Assembly (NCBI RefSeq): GCF_933775445.1
Contig: NC_065875.1
Location: 4,229,001-4,293,000 of the forward strand
Reading direction: 5' to 3'
Length of the DNA stretch: 64,000 nt
Source: Argentina anserina
Taxonomy: Eukaryota > Streptophyta > Magnoliopsida > Rosales > Rosaceae
The position numbers were made by a program, and so were the translations under genes. The notes under the pieces are model-generated. The model was given only the letters and a program-made list of their open reading frames with translations. It searched no databases and was not told where the DNA came from. This document shows positions 45,901 to 57,819 of this stretch, one piece after another (the stretch's first letter is position 1; the number at the start of each line of letters is the position of its first letter).

Positions 45901-46283
45901 AAACATGGTTTCTTGGAAAAGCAAAAAACAAACTGTTGTAGCTTGTTCAAGTGTTAAAGCTGAGTATAGAGTCATGGCTTCAGCCTTCTGTGAGTTGGTA
46001 TGGATCAAAAGCCCTCTCCATGATCTTAGTTTTTCCTCCGATCAGCCTATGATCCTCTATTGTGACAATCAAGCTAGTGAAAGGACAAAACACATTTAAG
46101 TTGATTGCCACTATGTGCGCACTCAATTTCAAACTAAAGTTATTGAAACAAGGTACATTCGAAGTCATGATCAACTTGCTGATATCTTCATCAAGTCACT
46201 GTCCTCTGAACATTTTTTATTTCTTTTATCCAAGTTTGGCTCCATCAATCTCATGGACCAGCTTGAGGGAGGCTATTGAAATG
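42975..46283 (+). pseudogene. Ty1/copia polyprotein, broken, lacking gag
   Basis: Order: protease (43,130-43,160, IIDSGATNHMTN), pre-integrase zinc region (43,500-43,600, HFWHIRLDHH and CDVCHF), integrase core (43,670-44,020, HSDIWGP, FVDDFTRITW, SDNGSEY, TPQQNVAERKN), RT (44,870-45,700, VDYKETFPHVAKM, LHQMDV, then YVDDLIITG at 45,340-45,366), RNase H (45,820-46,150, ADWARN, KSKKQTVVACSS, YCDNQAS) and the tail ADIFIKSL. In-frame stops occur at 44,019, 44,523, 44,871 and 46,097; frame shifts near 43,380, 44,930 and 45,190. Gag and a 5' LTR are absent: the reading starts right after LTR-like stretch 2. A short purine tract (GAGGGAGG, 46,265-46,272) follows the coding region. Confidence 0.85.
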
Positions 46284-46690
46284 AAAGGAAAAAACACTTG
46301 ATTGCCACTATGTGCACACTCAAGTTCAAACTTTATTGAAACAAGACTAGCTCCATCACTTTCTCCTTTCGGTGGTTTGTCTGCAAATGGAAAGCTGAGC
46401 TACCCCTGGCTCCATCACTTTCTGGTCCTTCTGCTCCACAGTTGCGCTTGTGTTGCCTCCGCCTATTCTTTTCTCTATATAAATACTTGTATCATCTCAC
46501 CATTTCTGCATCAAGAAATCAAGAGAAAATATCAAAACCTCCATGTTCTTCTTGTTCATTATTTCTTCATGCATCCTGGTTAGCCAAACATAAAATTGTC
46601 TATGTTAACTTGTTGGATACCTTGTTTTCTGTATGCAAGTTTGTTTCTAAAGACTGATCTATCTGGTTCTGGGGTAGTGCCTCTCCAAAG
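46276..46690 (+). repeat. Possible 3' LTR region of the copia element
   Basis: It starts TGAAATGAAAGG just after the purine tract and has a TATA box (CTATATAAATAC, 46,475-46,486) followed by a pyrimidine-rich stretch and ATCAAGAGAAAA. Without a matching 5' copy the boundaries stay open. 46,292-46,346 repeats part of the RNase H end (46,087-46,153), which is odd for an LTR. Confidence 0.4.
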
Positions 46691-47652
46691 AAAGTATGAA
46701 CCTTAATTTAAAGAATAATTACCTCCCTGTCCAGTACTTCAGTGGCTTAGTTTTTGTACTTGAAATGCTTCAAAGTAATATGAACTTGCCTCTAGCAATT
46801 GCTCAAAAATGTTAACAGAACTGTCAAATTGTCAAGAAAAAAATAAGTATCAACAGAACTGTCATAGCAGCAGATAGCCAGTTCTGTAAAAGGAGGTAAA
46901 GATTTACTTCTTTGGTCACCAAAGTTTACCAACTCCAGGGTAAACATCCCTTCTCTAGTATACTGTCAGCTACTATTTTATGAACTTAGATGTAATTGTC
47001 AGTCATCTCAATAAAAATCAATTATTCCATGACATACAATTTCCCCAAAGCAGAAAGAGAGCCTTTTAGAAGACACATAATAGTGTCCTTTATCATTTAT
47101 AGGCAGTCCTTTTGTGCAGAAAGTCCTACCTGCATACAAAGCAAGCACAACAGTCTAAGATCTTTGGAAAGGTAGACTCACTCAGTGCAAATTCTTTCAT
47201 TCAGAATACCAACTAGGGAATGGGGAAAGTGAAAGGTCCAGAAACCATTATTTCTTGCACACATGCAAGGAATCAAATTTCCAACTCATTCTGGGACCAG
47301 CTGAGGCAAATTTAGGGGTCAAACCATGAATGATGTTTCAGTCCTAAAGGTATCTGGATACTGTCCTCTCCTAGTTCTCTCACTAGATACTGTGCTTCCT
47401 AGACAAAGCAGAACTAGTGATTTGAATGTTCTCACTGATTATTTCCTGTCCTGATGAACATAGTGCTTTTGTGTATAGGGTTAAGACACTAAGTCTAAGC
47501 CTCTCCTTATCCCCAAGGAAAGTTGAAGCTTAGTCTTCTCTGAATTCAAGCGTATTTGTTATTTAGTAATCTAATGTCTTGGAAGCAAACAGCATTTGTT
47601 TTTGTGCAATTGTTTGAATTACTCCAAATGCCAAAACTAGGGACTGTTGGGT
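46691..47652. other. Intergenic sequence downstream of the receptor gene
   Basis: No coding motif or element boundary recognised on either strand. Confidence 0.45.
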
Positions 47653-47658
47653 TTTATT
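47653..47658 (-). terminator. Poly(A) signal of the receptor kinase gene
   Basis: AATAAA on the minus strand, about 125 nt after the stop codon, a normal distance for a plant 3' end signal. Confidence 0.5.
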
Positions 47659-47783
47659 ATCTTGCTCTGCATACAAACTTTTCTTCTTTACATCAATAAC
47701 ACGGAACTTTGAAATTGATCAAAGAAACTAATAGTTAATAACATTACAACCTTCTGCTTAGCTGTGTATCATATAATACCTTC

Positions 47784-50700
47784 TCACTTGAAACCCATTT
47801 TGGCACTAGAGGAAGAAGATGAGTAAAGAAAAGTGGATGCAGAAAAGCTTGTGTTATTGCTTTTAGCGTACAAGCTTTTCGTCACTGCTGCCGATGATGA
47901 TGATGTTGCTAAAACTCCACAAGTGTTCTTATTTTCCCGAGCAGCATCATTCGCCGGAGACCCTTTGAGAAGCACATCTACCTTGGCATACTCCTCCCTT
48001 TCATGCCTGATTTCCTTGAGCATTGCAGCCACATCTTTCATTGTTGGCCTTTCATCTGGGGATGAGTTTACACATAACAAGGCTATGCCTAATGCCTGCA
48101 TCATTTCCTCTATCTCAGATTCTGGTCTTGATAGTAGGCTTGGGTCGAGGACCTCGACATTTCCTCTTTTCTGTCTCACCCAATCCACTACATGTAGTCC
48201 ATCTGGTATTGTTGGATCTATTGGTTGCTTCCCTGTTAAAACTTCCAACACAACTACACCATAGCTATAAACATCACTCTTCTCTGTAATCTTCATCATA
48301 TATCCATATTCTGAAGAAAAAAAATTAAAAAATAAACTGAAGTTAAGCTCATGCAGATAATTTTTGTTTTATAAATGAAATGGCATTAAAATGAAGTTAT
48401 GCATATTAAAAGAAATGTGAAATCAACTGTATGTGATTAGTGTACTAACCAGGAGCAATGTAGCCATATGAACCAGCAATTGTGTTGGATGATCGAGTGA
48501 AATTTCCCTCATCGACAAGTTTTGCAAGACCAAAATCAGCAATATAAGCCTCAAACTCAAGGCCAATGAGGATGTTGTTGGCTTTGATATCTCTGTGAAC
48601 AATTGGAGGAACACAATCATGGTGCAAGTAGGCAATGCCTTGAGCTGCACCCAACAAAACGCGGTACCTAAGTTCCCACTCAAAGGCATGTCCTGTCCTC
48701 TCATGAAGAATACTGCCCAAGCTTCCATTAGGCATATAATCATACATCAGCAATCTTGTGTTCCGATTCCAGCAACAACCCAAGAACCTAACAATATTCT
48801 TGTGACGGATTGAGCCAAGTGTTTTGACCTCTGCTGAAAATGAATCACGAACTCCACATTTTTCATCATTGCAATATCCATTGTCTGCAGCAATTGTAGT
48901 TGGCCAGAGCTTCTTCACTGCAATGACTTCACCATTGTCCATATCAGCTCGATAAACCACCCCCGAGCACCCTTTTCCAATCACATTGACATCAACTAGG
49001 CTCTTAAGCACTTGCTCAACCGAGAAATTTAGCTTCTGGAAAGGAGTGAATTGCCATGTCCATGAGCTCCCCAACTCGGAATCATCATCATCATTAATAG
49101 TCCTTCGCGCTCGAATCACTGCAATTATCCCCATAACAACCATTGCAACTGTCAAGGTGATTAGCAATGCAATTGCCAGCTTGAGCCTCCTTGACCGCCT
49201 TTCATCATTTTCCTTTCCTGACAGTCCTGACCTGCCAACATCACTCAAGAAACACGAGTCTCGGTTTGAAGAACAAAGGCCTTCATTTCCAGCTAAATCC
49301 ATTGGAGACAGTTGTCTGAAAAGCTTGTTGTCTGGAAGATAGCCAACGAGGTTGTTGTGAGACACATTAAGAGACTCAAGAGTGTTAAGACCAGAGGATA
49401 GTGGACTCAAATCCCCCTCAAGTTGGTTATATGAAAGGTCTAGAACGAAAAGCTTGTTAAGTGCTGACATTTGAGGCGGGATTGATCCAGAGAGTCCATT
49501 GCAGCTCAAATTTAGAACAATTTCAAGGTTTTCAATTCTGCCAAGCTCCACAGGAATGTTGCCAGTGAGCTTGTTGCTGCTAAGATCAAGCACTTGCAGA
49601 CTCGAACACATGCCAAGTGAGGCAGGTATTAATCCAGAGAATGAATTCCTACTCAGAATAAGCTTGTTCAATGTAACAAGCCGAGCCAAGCTTGCTGGTA
49701 TCTGTCCCTCAAATTGATTAATGGAGACATCCAAGACTTGAAGTCCCGACAATGATGACAATGAATTTGGCAGGGGACCACCCAGAGTGTTGTTGCTGAG
49801 GTCTATCATTTGTAGCTCTGTGCAACTCCCAATCTCATCAGGAAGTGACCCAGAAAGCCGATTCCCAGAAAGATCAAGAAAATTTAAGTTCCTGAGATTT
49901 CCAATGCCTCTGGGTACCACACCAGTCAGCCTGTTACTTCCAAGCCTCAGCCTTACAAGAGAGCTGCAGTTACCGATTTCAGGAGGGATTGAGCCCGAAA
50001 TATCATTAGAAATCAACAGGATTTTTGTAAGGTTTTGCAGCTGAAACAAGCCAGAAGGTATGCTGCCAGTGAGTGAATTGTGTGACAAATCTAGAGCTTG
50101 AAGATTACTCAAACTAGCCAAAGATGAAGGAATGCTTCCTTCAAGCTGGTTTTGCCAAGCAAAAAACACAACGAGCTTGGACAACTTCCCAATCTCTGGT
50201 GGAATCAAACCAGAGATCTGATTTGTATCAAGCTGCAACTGAATCAAATTTGTTGCATTGCAAAGACTGGAAGGTATTGAACCAGTGACATTGTTGTTAC
50301 TAATCATAAACTCCTCAAGGTTTGACAGCTCTCCTAGAGACAGTGGAATAGTACCAGACAAAGAATTTAATGAAAAATCAATCATTCTCAAGCTACTACA
50401 TTTCCCAATCTCCTCAGGGATAACCCCCACAAGACTATTCTGCCACAACATCAACTGCTCAAGCTTCTTAAGCCTACCGAGCTCCGGTGGAATCGAACCA
50501 GATAGACTATTTTCGTAGAGAAACAAGTTCACAAGCTCAGAACAGTTACCTATCTCAGCAGGAATCCCACCAGAGATCATTGTGGTGTATATAGACAGCG
50601 TCTGAAGCTTGCTAAGCTTACCCAATGAGGCCGGTAAAGAACCGGAAACTTGAGTATCAGCCAACCCCAAAACAGTCAAGTTGGTGCAGTCTCCAAGCTC

Positions 50701-51369
50701 ATCTGGGATTCTCCCACCAATGTTTCTGTTCCCTCCTGCTCTCAGCACTTCAAGACTGGCCAATTTTCCGAGCTCCGGCGGGATGTTCCCCGAAAGCTGA
50801 TTATCGAAAATTGCTAGATTCTTTATTCCAATGCAGCTGCTCAACGCAACTGGGATTTTCCCAGTCAGCTGGTTTGAGTTGAGAATTAAGTCTTGGAGAT
50901 TTTGAAGCCTTCCGATGGATGAAGGTATGGGACCCACGAGTGAGTTTGAGCTTAAGTCAATGACTTGTAGCTCAGTGCAGTCACCGATGTTGGAGGGAAT
51001 TTTTCCGGTGAGATTAGCGCCAGAGATGACAAGTTTTTTAAGGGAGGGAAAGGAGGAAAGATTAGATGGGACTGGAAGCTCAAGAGAGATGGATTGGATA
51101 GTGATCTCTGTGACAAAACCACTCGGAGAACATGTTATGGAGGACCAGTTACATGGATTAAAGTCGAGAATGTTCCAGTTCGAAAAGGAAGATGAAGAAG
51201 ACAAAGAAGCAGAGGAGTGTAGCCAAGAGAAGAGAAGAGAGGCTTCATGGTTTGAGGCAGCAGCAAAGGCAGAGGATGAAATGAGAAATAGATAGATAAT
51301 AGAGATTACTGAAGAACAAGAAGAAGAGAAGGATTGCCTCGAGCTGGGTATCGATGAAACCGACGACAT
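47784..51369 (-). CDS. RGI1-like: LRR receptor-like kinase, RGI/RGFR clade (LRR XI)
   Basis: Two exons: 51,369-48,450 and 48,310-47,784, joined across a 139-bp GT..AG intron (48,449-48,311) that splits the Glu codon of APE. Product 1,148 residues, close to Arabidopsis RGI1/RGI2. The start is the ATG at 51,369; the frame stays open three codons upstream without an ATG. Signal peptide about 1-38, N-cap Cys pair at 73 and 80, then about two dozen LRRs, RAGG at 210-213 (the RxGG motif that RGF receptors use to bind the sulfated peptide), a membrane segment about 729-752 and a kinase domain from 796 with VAVK-type Lys near 819, HRD at 925-927 and DFG at 945-947 (RD kinase). The C-terminus has the clade-typical SNNTSFSAS and a Ser run. 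Known role of the family: plasma membrane receptor for RGF/GLV peptides with SERK co-receptors, controlling root meristem activity through MAP kinases and PLETHORA. All key residues are present, so it looks functional. Confidence 0.93.
48311..48449 (-). other. Intron of the receptor kinase gene
   Basis: Begins GTTAGTAC and ends TTTTTTTCTTCAG on the minus strand. Removal restores the kinase frame from GYIAP into EYGYMMKITEKSDVYSYG. An intron at this place in the kinase domain is conserved in the LRR XI family. Confidence 0.92.
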
Positions 51370-51427
51370 TTGCCTCAATTTCCAAACCTTTCTTCTCGGG
51401 TTTGCATCATTTAGGAATTGCAGCCCT

Positions 51428-51428
<1 letters not shown>

Positions 51429-51492
<64 letters not shown>
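51429..51492. repeat. (CT)32 microsatellite in the 5' leader
   Basis: 64 bp of uninterrupted CT, reading (GA)32 on the gene strand, 60 bp upstream of the start codon and downstream of the TATA box, so within the 5' untranslated leader. GA tracts of this kind can be bound by plant BBR/BPC factors (family knowledge); any role here is inference. Confidence 0.9.
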
Positions 51493-51498
<6 letters not shown>

Positions 51499-51708
51499 GC
51501 TTTCTTGCTTTGAACTCAAACTGAAGGGAGGAGAAGGACAGTTAGGTTTTTTTCTATGCTATACTACCTCCAAAGCAAAAGCACAGAACACAGTGAGAGC
51601 CAAACCTAAACGATATAAACAAATCTAAGAAAATGAAGCCATTGCCTTGAGATCGACAAAACTGCACCACCACCACCACCTCTCACTCTAAATGGCAGAG
51701 GCCCATCA

Positions 51709-51717
51709 ATTTATATA
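51709..51717 (-). promoter_or_regulatory. TATA box of the receptor kinase gene
   Basis: TATATAAAT on the minus strand, 340 bp upstream of the start codon. With a start site about 30 bp downstream this gives a leader near 310 nt that includes the (GA)32 tract. Confidence 0.6.
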
Positions 51718-51869
51718 CAAATATTTCTGCATCCCTATCTGTATGCATGGATAGAGAGAGAAAGAGAGGGAGGAGTTTAGAATAGTGTAGTTTTTTACTC
51801 CATTAGAGTAAAAAGCTTGATCGAGGGCAGTTGGCTTAGCTAGCTAGCTCCCAACTCCGACTCCGAATG

Positions 51870-52994
51870 TGTTGTTTTCCTCTCAATCTCTGCAACAAAA
51901 ATTGATATCAAATTGGCGCAAGCAGACAGTGTTGCTTACCTCTCATTTCACACTTGGTGATCGGAAAGCTTTCTGGGCTGACTGTTTACGTTGCGTATTT
52001 CCAATTTCCAATGGACCTCAGTGCACAGTTATGGCGTGGAATTTTCTCATTACCATATCTGCAAGTTGGATCCACAACTAACGGTAAAACGAAAAAATCA
52101 TGGATGTACATTAGCCATTTGTGGCTTGATAATTTATTAATTGAATTGTAGTTAAAATCAAGAACAATAAAATCTTAATTGGGTGAAAGAAAATGTTAAA
52201 CAAGTGTATCAATTACTCTTGAGTGATGCTCTTTGCAGTCCAATGAATATGGAAGACTAGGTGAAATGCATTATTCAAATGTATTTTCATTTCTTGATAT
52301 TTCCTTTTTGAGGCCGATTGATGAGTCTATGAAGCGGGATTTTTTATAACAATTCAAATTTGATCAACTGATCGAAATATAAAGTCAAATCAATTCAATA
52401 TCTATAATTTTATAGAGCAGGGACCATGGAGTTGGCACTAGCCCTTGAGTCAAAGATGTGACAAACAATTATAGAATTAAATACATGAGAAATAAATAAA
52501 TCAATCAATAGAAATCGACTTCTAACTAGGACAATTATGTTATGCATGAGTCATTACATACTATCATCTTATTCGTTTAGTGTTATCTCCAGTTCCTCCC
52601 TTGTTCTTAATGTAAAGATTTTTTTTTTCACAATTTAGGTGACCTTGTTAAAATTGCATCGGCTTCATACAATGACTCAGTCTTGTGGCAGCCTTCATGG
52701 GGTGTGCAACTAAATTTGTAACAACTTCAATTTTAATGGATCGATACCCAAATCCATTAAATAAAAAAATTCTTAGTCAGTACACGTAAGTTATGATACA
52801 TTAGCATTACATAAAATTAATTATTTACATAAACTAATTACGTGATTGACTACAATATGCATATTTTTTCACTGTCTTATCCGTAAAAAAAAACTCAGAG
52901 CTAGGTGAATCGATAGCATAGTCTGAAAACCAAACAGGATCAGTCTGCAACCGGTTAATGAGCACCTGAAATTGCGACTTCTGAAGACTGACCA
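51870..52994. other. Unassigned intergenic sequence
   Basis: Upstream region of the receptor gene and left flank of the Tekay insertion. AT-rich, no motif-bearing ORF. Confidence 0.45.
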
Positions 52995-52999
52995 ATTCT

Positions 53000-55806
53000 T
53001 GTAATAACCCTAAATTCCAAAACAATATTTGGTATAATTTAAATTCTATTAAGTCGTGAAGTTTGATTTAAACCGAATGTGATTGTTTGCGATGTTTTGA
53101 AACGGAAACGTTTTCGGAACGTTTATTAAGAAAAACGTTACGTTTCCGAACGAAATTATCGACTTTTATTCCGTCGCTCGGTTGCGAAAACTTTCTTCAC
53201 GAAAGTTGTAGAGCTCGTCGATACGAGTTCGTGGATATGTGACGCGTTCGAATCGGACGTTGTGTGTAAAAGTTATTATTGACGGAAGATAGTTTCCGAT
53301 TTTAAGGGGGTGGTATAAAAGGACATTTTGTGAAGTAGGGTTTCTATTTTCAGAAACCCTCTTCTCTCTCCCCTCTCTCTTCCGCCGCCTCTCTCTCTCT
53401 TTTCTCTCTTTTCTCTCTTTTCTCTCTCTTTTCTCTCATTCTCTCTTCACTCTCTCGGTTCTCTCTTTCTCCCTCTCCCTCTCTCGGCTTTCTCCCTCTC
53501 CCTCTCCCTCTCCTCACCGAGCAGCTGCACCTCACCACCGTCCCTAGGAATCGCTAGACCCCTACCACCACCTCGAGCACGCCGAGCCTCCTCCTGCCGC
53601 CAAGGAGCCACAACGAAGAGGAAGCTCCTTTCAAGCGTTCCCGACGGTTTTGGACTCCGATCTAGGTAAGGAGGCTTTTAATTCATGGTTGTGATGTTGT
53701 GTGATGTTTTTTGGATGAAATGGGAGGTTGTTGGTGGAGATCGGAGGGAGAGGTGGAAGGAGGGTTACCGCCGCCTAGAGGCGGCGCGTGGAGGAGCGTG
53801 GGAGGAGTAGGAGGCGGCCTAGGACCGGAGAGAGGAAGAGGGGAGAAAGGAGGAGGGTTTTGGAGTGGTGGTGACATCACACGCGCCGGTTTTGGGCTCG
53901 GCGCATGGGCCCCACGCGCGGCCGGCCAGAGGTGGCGCGTGTGCCACACGCGCCGCCGTGTGAGGCGGTGTGAGCAATTTCGACGGAAGGGTATTTTGGT
54001 AATTTACTGTGTACGGTAAATGTAAATGTAAATTTTATTTACGTATGGTAAATGTAATTAAATGTTACCTACGGTAAATGTAATTTATAAATTACTTTCA
54101 GTAACTGTAAAAAGTAATTTGTAAAAAGGGTAAATTAGTAAATTTTATTTACTGAGATTGTATTTACCTTTAAACAGTACGTATATGTATATAAATACGT
54201 ATATAGTATGTATACGTATAGAAATACGTATGTAATAATTATACGTACAGAAATACGTATATAGTACTTATACGTACAGAAAATACGTATATAGTACTTA
54301 TACGTACAGAAATACGTATTAATTAAGTATTGTACAGTAACAGTGAATAGTGAATAGTGAACAGTAACTTCGTAAAAACCGAAAATTACTGAACAGTAAC
54401 CTATTATTACTGTTTCGGCATTTAAAAGTTTACGAAACGATCCTAAATTCCTTTCTTATCTTTTCAAGGTGATCTATAAAGCGAGGAAAGGAAATTATCT
54501 TCGGAAATTGTGGGATTCACGCTCAAGTCAATAAGGTGAGTAAAATCTCACTGAATTACGAATCTACCCTCGTGGTGATTCAACATTTTTGCAAGTGTGT
54601 TTATCGAATGAATTACAACATGTATATAATTTAGTGGACTATATATATACAGTATAATGGTAATAAGTACATATATATATAGTTCATTAAATTACGTACT
54701 GTTATTAATTCATTAAAAATAGTCATTTCTATGACGGAAGTTTGTGAATTGAGCATGTGTGGTGAAATATGACATGTATAAGATATAGTGGACTATATAT
54801 ATATTGTATAAATGGTAAATAAGTACGAATATATATAGTTTGCTATATAATATACTGTTATGATTTTATTGTGATTCTATTGAGTATGTGATTTGAATTG
54901 TACAATATGATGTGAGATTATTGTACGTGATTTTTAACATTGAGATTGTTAAAATATGAGTTGTCTTCGGACCTGATTTTTGGTACAATATGATGTAAGA
55001 TTATTGTACGTGTTTGGCAAGTCGAAACCTAGCCTTTGGCCGGGCGAAAGTTACGATACAGTTAGAGCTCTAGTCTGTCTGCCTTAGTACTGCATGTAAG
55101 GTAACAGGTGGTTATCTGCTCATGGGTACTCAGTTTATTTTGGATGTTGGGTAGCGGGTGGCTATCCAATATCAACGGTGTATTACGAGAGGGGTAACAG
55201 ATGTGTACCAGCGTTCTTGGTACCCGGATTATAAATGCATTGGGTAACCAGAAGGGTTACTTAATTTCCTCATGAGCGTTTTATTTCATATTTCTTTGGG
55301 TCAACCAGATGGGCTGACTATTGACTCATGAGGGCATTTATATTTGTTGTTTTGTGATCTTTCGTATATATTGATATGCGAACTGTATTGTGATTTTACT
55401 CATACGAGCTATAAGCTTACCGGGTTTGTGTTTACAATCCCGGTGCACCAATTCGATGGTGTAGGGGATAATTCTGCAGGTGCTGATTAGTGGGGGTTGA
55501 GTGACGACTACAGAGGTTCGAAGTCATTCTTATCCTACTTGTGGTGAGGTTTTAGCGTGGGTTTGTGTGTGAGAAGTTGTGTAATTTCATTTGTGAGATT
55601 TGTGAGTGATTTGTGAGGATTATTACATTTCCATTTTATGTATGGATTATAAATTTGGGTTGTAATAATTGGTTGACTGAGTTGTATTGAGAACTCAGAA
55701 TTGATCCGCTGTTATACTTTAATGATTTCGATTTATTTGAGATTATTTGGTGTTTAACGACTTTAGAATTTTGAGTTTTTAAGCTCGAAATTTTAGGGTT
55801 GTTACA
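53000..55806 (+). repeat. 5' LTR of the Tekay element
   Basis: TGTAATAACCCTAAATTCCA ... TTTTAGGGTTGTTACA. Contains a TATA box (TATAAAA, 53,314-53,320), a pyrimidine-rich leader (53,361-53,515), a GC-rich part (53,520-53,985) and the 28-bp repeats (54,177-54,330). ORFs read from the pyrimidine or GC-rich parts (Ser/Leu/Phe or Arg/Glu-rich) are composition artefacts. Confidence 0.95.
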
Positions 55807-55808
55807 GT

Positions 55809-55820
55809 TGGTATCAGAGC
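55809..55820 (+). other. Primer-binding site (initiator tRNA-Met)
   Basis: TGGTATCAGAGC begins two bases after the 5' LTR. It is complementary to the 3' end of plant initiator tRNA-Met, the usual primer for this lineage. Confidence 0.9.
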
Positions 55821-56094
55821 CAGGTTGCGTATTTGGCGATTATCAATACCATCCGGGAGCGATGATCCGACTGCAGGCGGGCTCCCATCACATGCTCCTC
55901 GGTATAGATATGTCGTCGGGTACGCGAGAGTGTTTTAGGAGCCATACCTAATGGTTTGGTCCTCCGAGAAGTATCGTGATGATACTTCGATGATTCATCT
56001 TATCCTGAAATTTCATGTTAATACCTATTGAATCTGTTTTAGTTGAATTTGAGATTTCACAAGTATTGACTAAGTGTTTCGTTGTTTGAAGGTG

Positions 56095-57819
56095 ATGAAC
56101 GCTGATAAGGGCCGAGGACGGGCGAGAGGCCGAGGTCGAGGTAGGACCACAGGCCGAGTCCGCAACGTGGAGAACCTTTATGAGGAGGCTTCTCCACAGG
56201 TAGAGCAGGTAGGCCGAGGTCGAGGTAGGGCCACAGGTCGAGTCCGCAACGTGGAGAACCTCTATGAGGAGGCTGCTCCGCAGGAGGAGCAGGATGAGCC
56301 AGCTCCTGCGGTTAGAGATGACGGTCGAGTGTTGAAGCTGATCAAGGATATTAGTGCACTGTCAGCTCTGACCTTTCATGGGGGACTAGATCATATAGTA
56401 GCTGACCATTGGATCGAGGGTATGGAGACTTATTTTGAGATGATAGAGTGCACAGAGATTGAGAAGAGAAAGATAGCTACATTCTTTCTCAAGGGTGATG
56501 CTCTATATTGGTGGAAGAGCATGAGACAGACTGTGGATGTGTCTACATTCACATGGGGAGGTTTCACCACCATATTCCGAGAGAAGTATTTTCCAGCCTC
56601 AGTACAGGAGGACTTACAGTTGGAGTTTCTGGCATTGGTACAGGGAGACATGACCATTAGAGAGTATGATGCTCGATTCTCACAGCTGTATCGGTATGTC
56701 AGGCCTATGGGTACGACTGCTTTAGCTCAGAAGTATCTACGTGGGCTGAAACAAGAGTACAAGACCATGATATCAGTCTTTTGCCTGACTTCACGGGAGC
56801 AGATATTTGAGAGTGCTATGAGTTTGGAGCAAGCAGAGAAGACTCAAGCAGGTGATGTGGGGAACAGAGATGCAAAGGGGAAAGGCAAGGCAGTCTATAC
56901 AGGCAGCGAGCACTCAGGGCCGAAGGATAGGTCATGGAAGAGGCCAAGACCCCACTATCAGGCCCCGACAAGGGCGCCACCCCTAGCTATCAGAGCAGCA
57001 CCAGTCAGACCATTAGCAGCAGTGAGGTGTTATAGCTGCAATGAGATGGGACATTACGCCTCAGCATGTCCGAAACCGAAGAGAGCAGGCTGCCACCAGT
57101 GCGGGCAAGTGGGACACATAGCTCGAGATTGTACCCGACCACTTCCGGGTAGACAGGAACGGCCGCAGAGACAGCTACCAGCGGGCCAAGCTAGAGTGTT
57201 CGCAGTGGGTCAGCGAGACACAGGGGTGGAAGGTACATTATCACTTTTTGACTACCTTACTAGAGTGTTGTTTGATACAGGAGCATCGCATTCATTCATT
57301 GCTAGTTCAGTAGTGGAGATGCTAGGATTGATTCCTACACCTCTCGGGGACGCCTTATGTGTCACTTCACCCCTTGGTGTGTCACTTGAATTAGAGACAA
57401 TCTGCAAAGCTTGTCCTATATTGATTGGAAGTAGAGAGTTCTCTGCTTCGTTGATTGTGATTCCGGACCACACTTATGATGTGATCTTGGGAATTGATTG
57501 GTTGAGACCACAGCATGCTGTGATTGATTGTTTTGACATGGTAGTGTCCTCTCATAGACCCGGAGAGCCAGTGTTTCGTTATCGTTGCCTCAAGTCTGAT
57601 AATGCCATGAGATCAGGAGTTTTGGCACATGTGGAGTCAGTGGATCAGAAAGTATCTATCGCAGACATTGTGGTAGTATCTGAGTTTGATGAAGTGTTTC
57701 AAGAGATACCGGGGCTACCTCCTCGAAGAGTGGTAGATTTCTGCATTGATGAGTACCCGGTACAGCACCTGTGTCAAAGGCGCCATATAGAATGGGGCAG
57801 AATGAACTTAAGGAGCTGA
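56095..57819 (+). CDS. Gag-protease part of the Tekay polyprotein
   Basis: Starts at ATG 56,095; the frame is open from 56,074 but only with GTG. 574 residues to the stop at 57,819, of which the last about 20 are out of frame with the normal polyprotein. Residues 5-70 are Arg/Gly-rich with a 28-residue unit twice (about 14-41 and 42-69). The capsid-like domain is at about 93-250 ([18 protein letters not shown]). Two CCHC zinc knuckles lie at 312-325 and 333-346. The protease motif [11 protein letters not shown] has its Asp at 394. Gag packages the element RNA; the protease cuts the polyprotein. A one-base deletion near 57,755, just before the RT, moves the reading out of the pol frame. Confidence 0.9.
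   Translation: MNADKGRGRARGRGRGRTTGRVRNVENLYEEASPQVEQVGRGRGRATGRVRNVENLYEEAAPQEEQDEPAPAVRDDGRVLKLIKDISALSALTFHGGLDHIVADHWIEGMETYFEMIECTEIEKRKIATFFLKGDALYWWKSMRQTVDVSTFTWGGFTTIFREKYFPASVQEDLQLEFLALVQGDMTIREYDARFSQLYRYVRPMGTTALAQKYLRGLKQEYKTMISVFCLTSREQIFESAMSLEQAEKTQAGDVGNRDAKGKGKAVYTGSEHSGPKDRSWKRPRPHYQAPTRAPPLAIRAAPVRPLAAVRCYSCNEMGHYASACPKPKRAGCHQCGQVGHIARDCTRPLPGRQERPQRQLPAGQARVFAVGQRDTGVEGTLSLFDYLTRVLFDTGASHSFIASSVVEMLGLIPTPLGDALCVTSPLGVSLELETICKACPILIGSREFSASLIVIPDHTYDVILGIDWLRPQHAVIDCFDMVVSSHRPGEPVFRYRCLKSDNAMRSGVLAHVESVDQKVSIADIVVVSEFDEVFQEIPGLPPRRVVDFCIDEYPVQHLCQRRHIEWGRMNLRS

Noticed and set aside
48445..48460. Stop at the end of the long receptor ORF taken as a truncated kinase
   Set aside because: The sequence there is a normal splice donor; joining to 48,310 gives the full kinase domain.
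57252..57473. Minus-strand ORFs inside the Tekay gag-pol
   Set aside because: Shadows of the plus-strand polyprotein; none has a recognisable domain.
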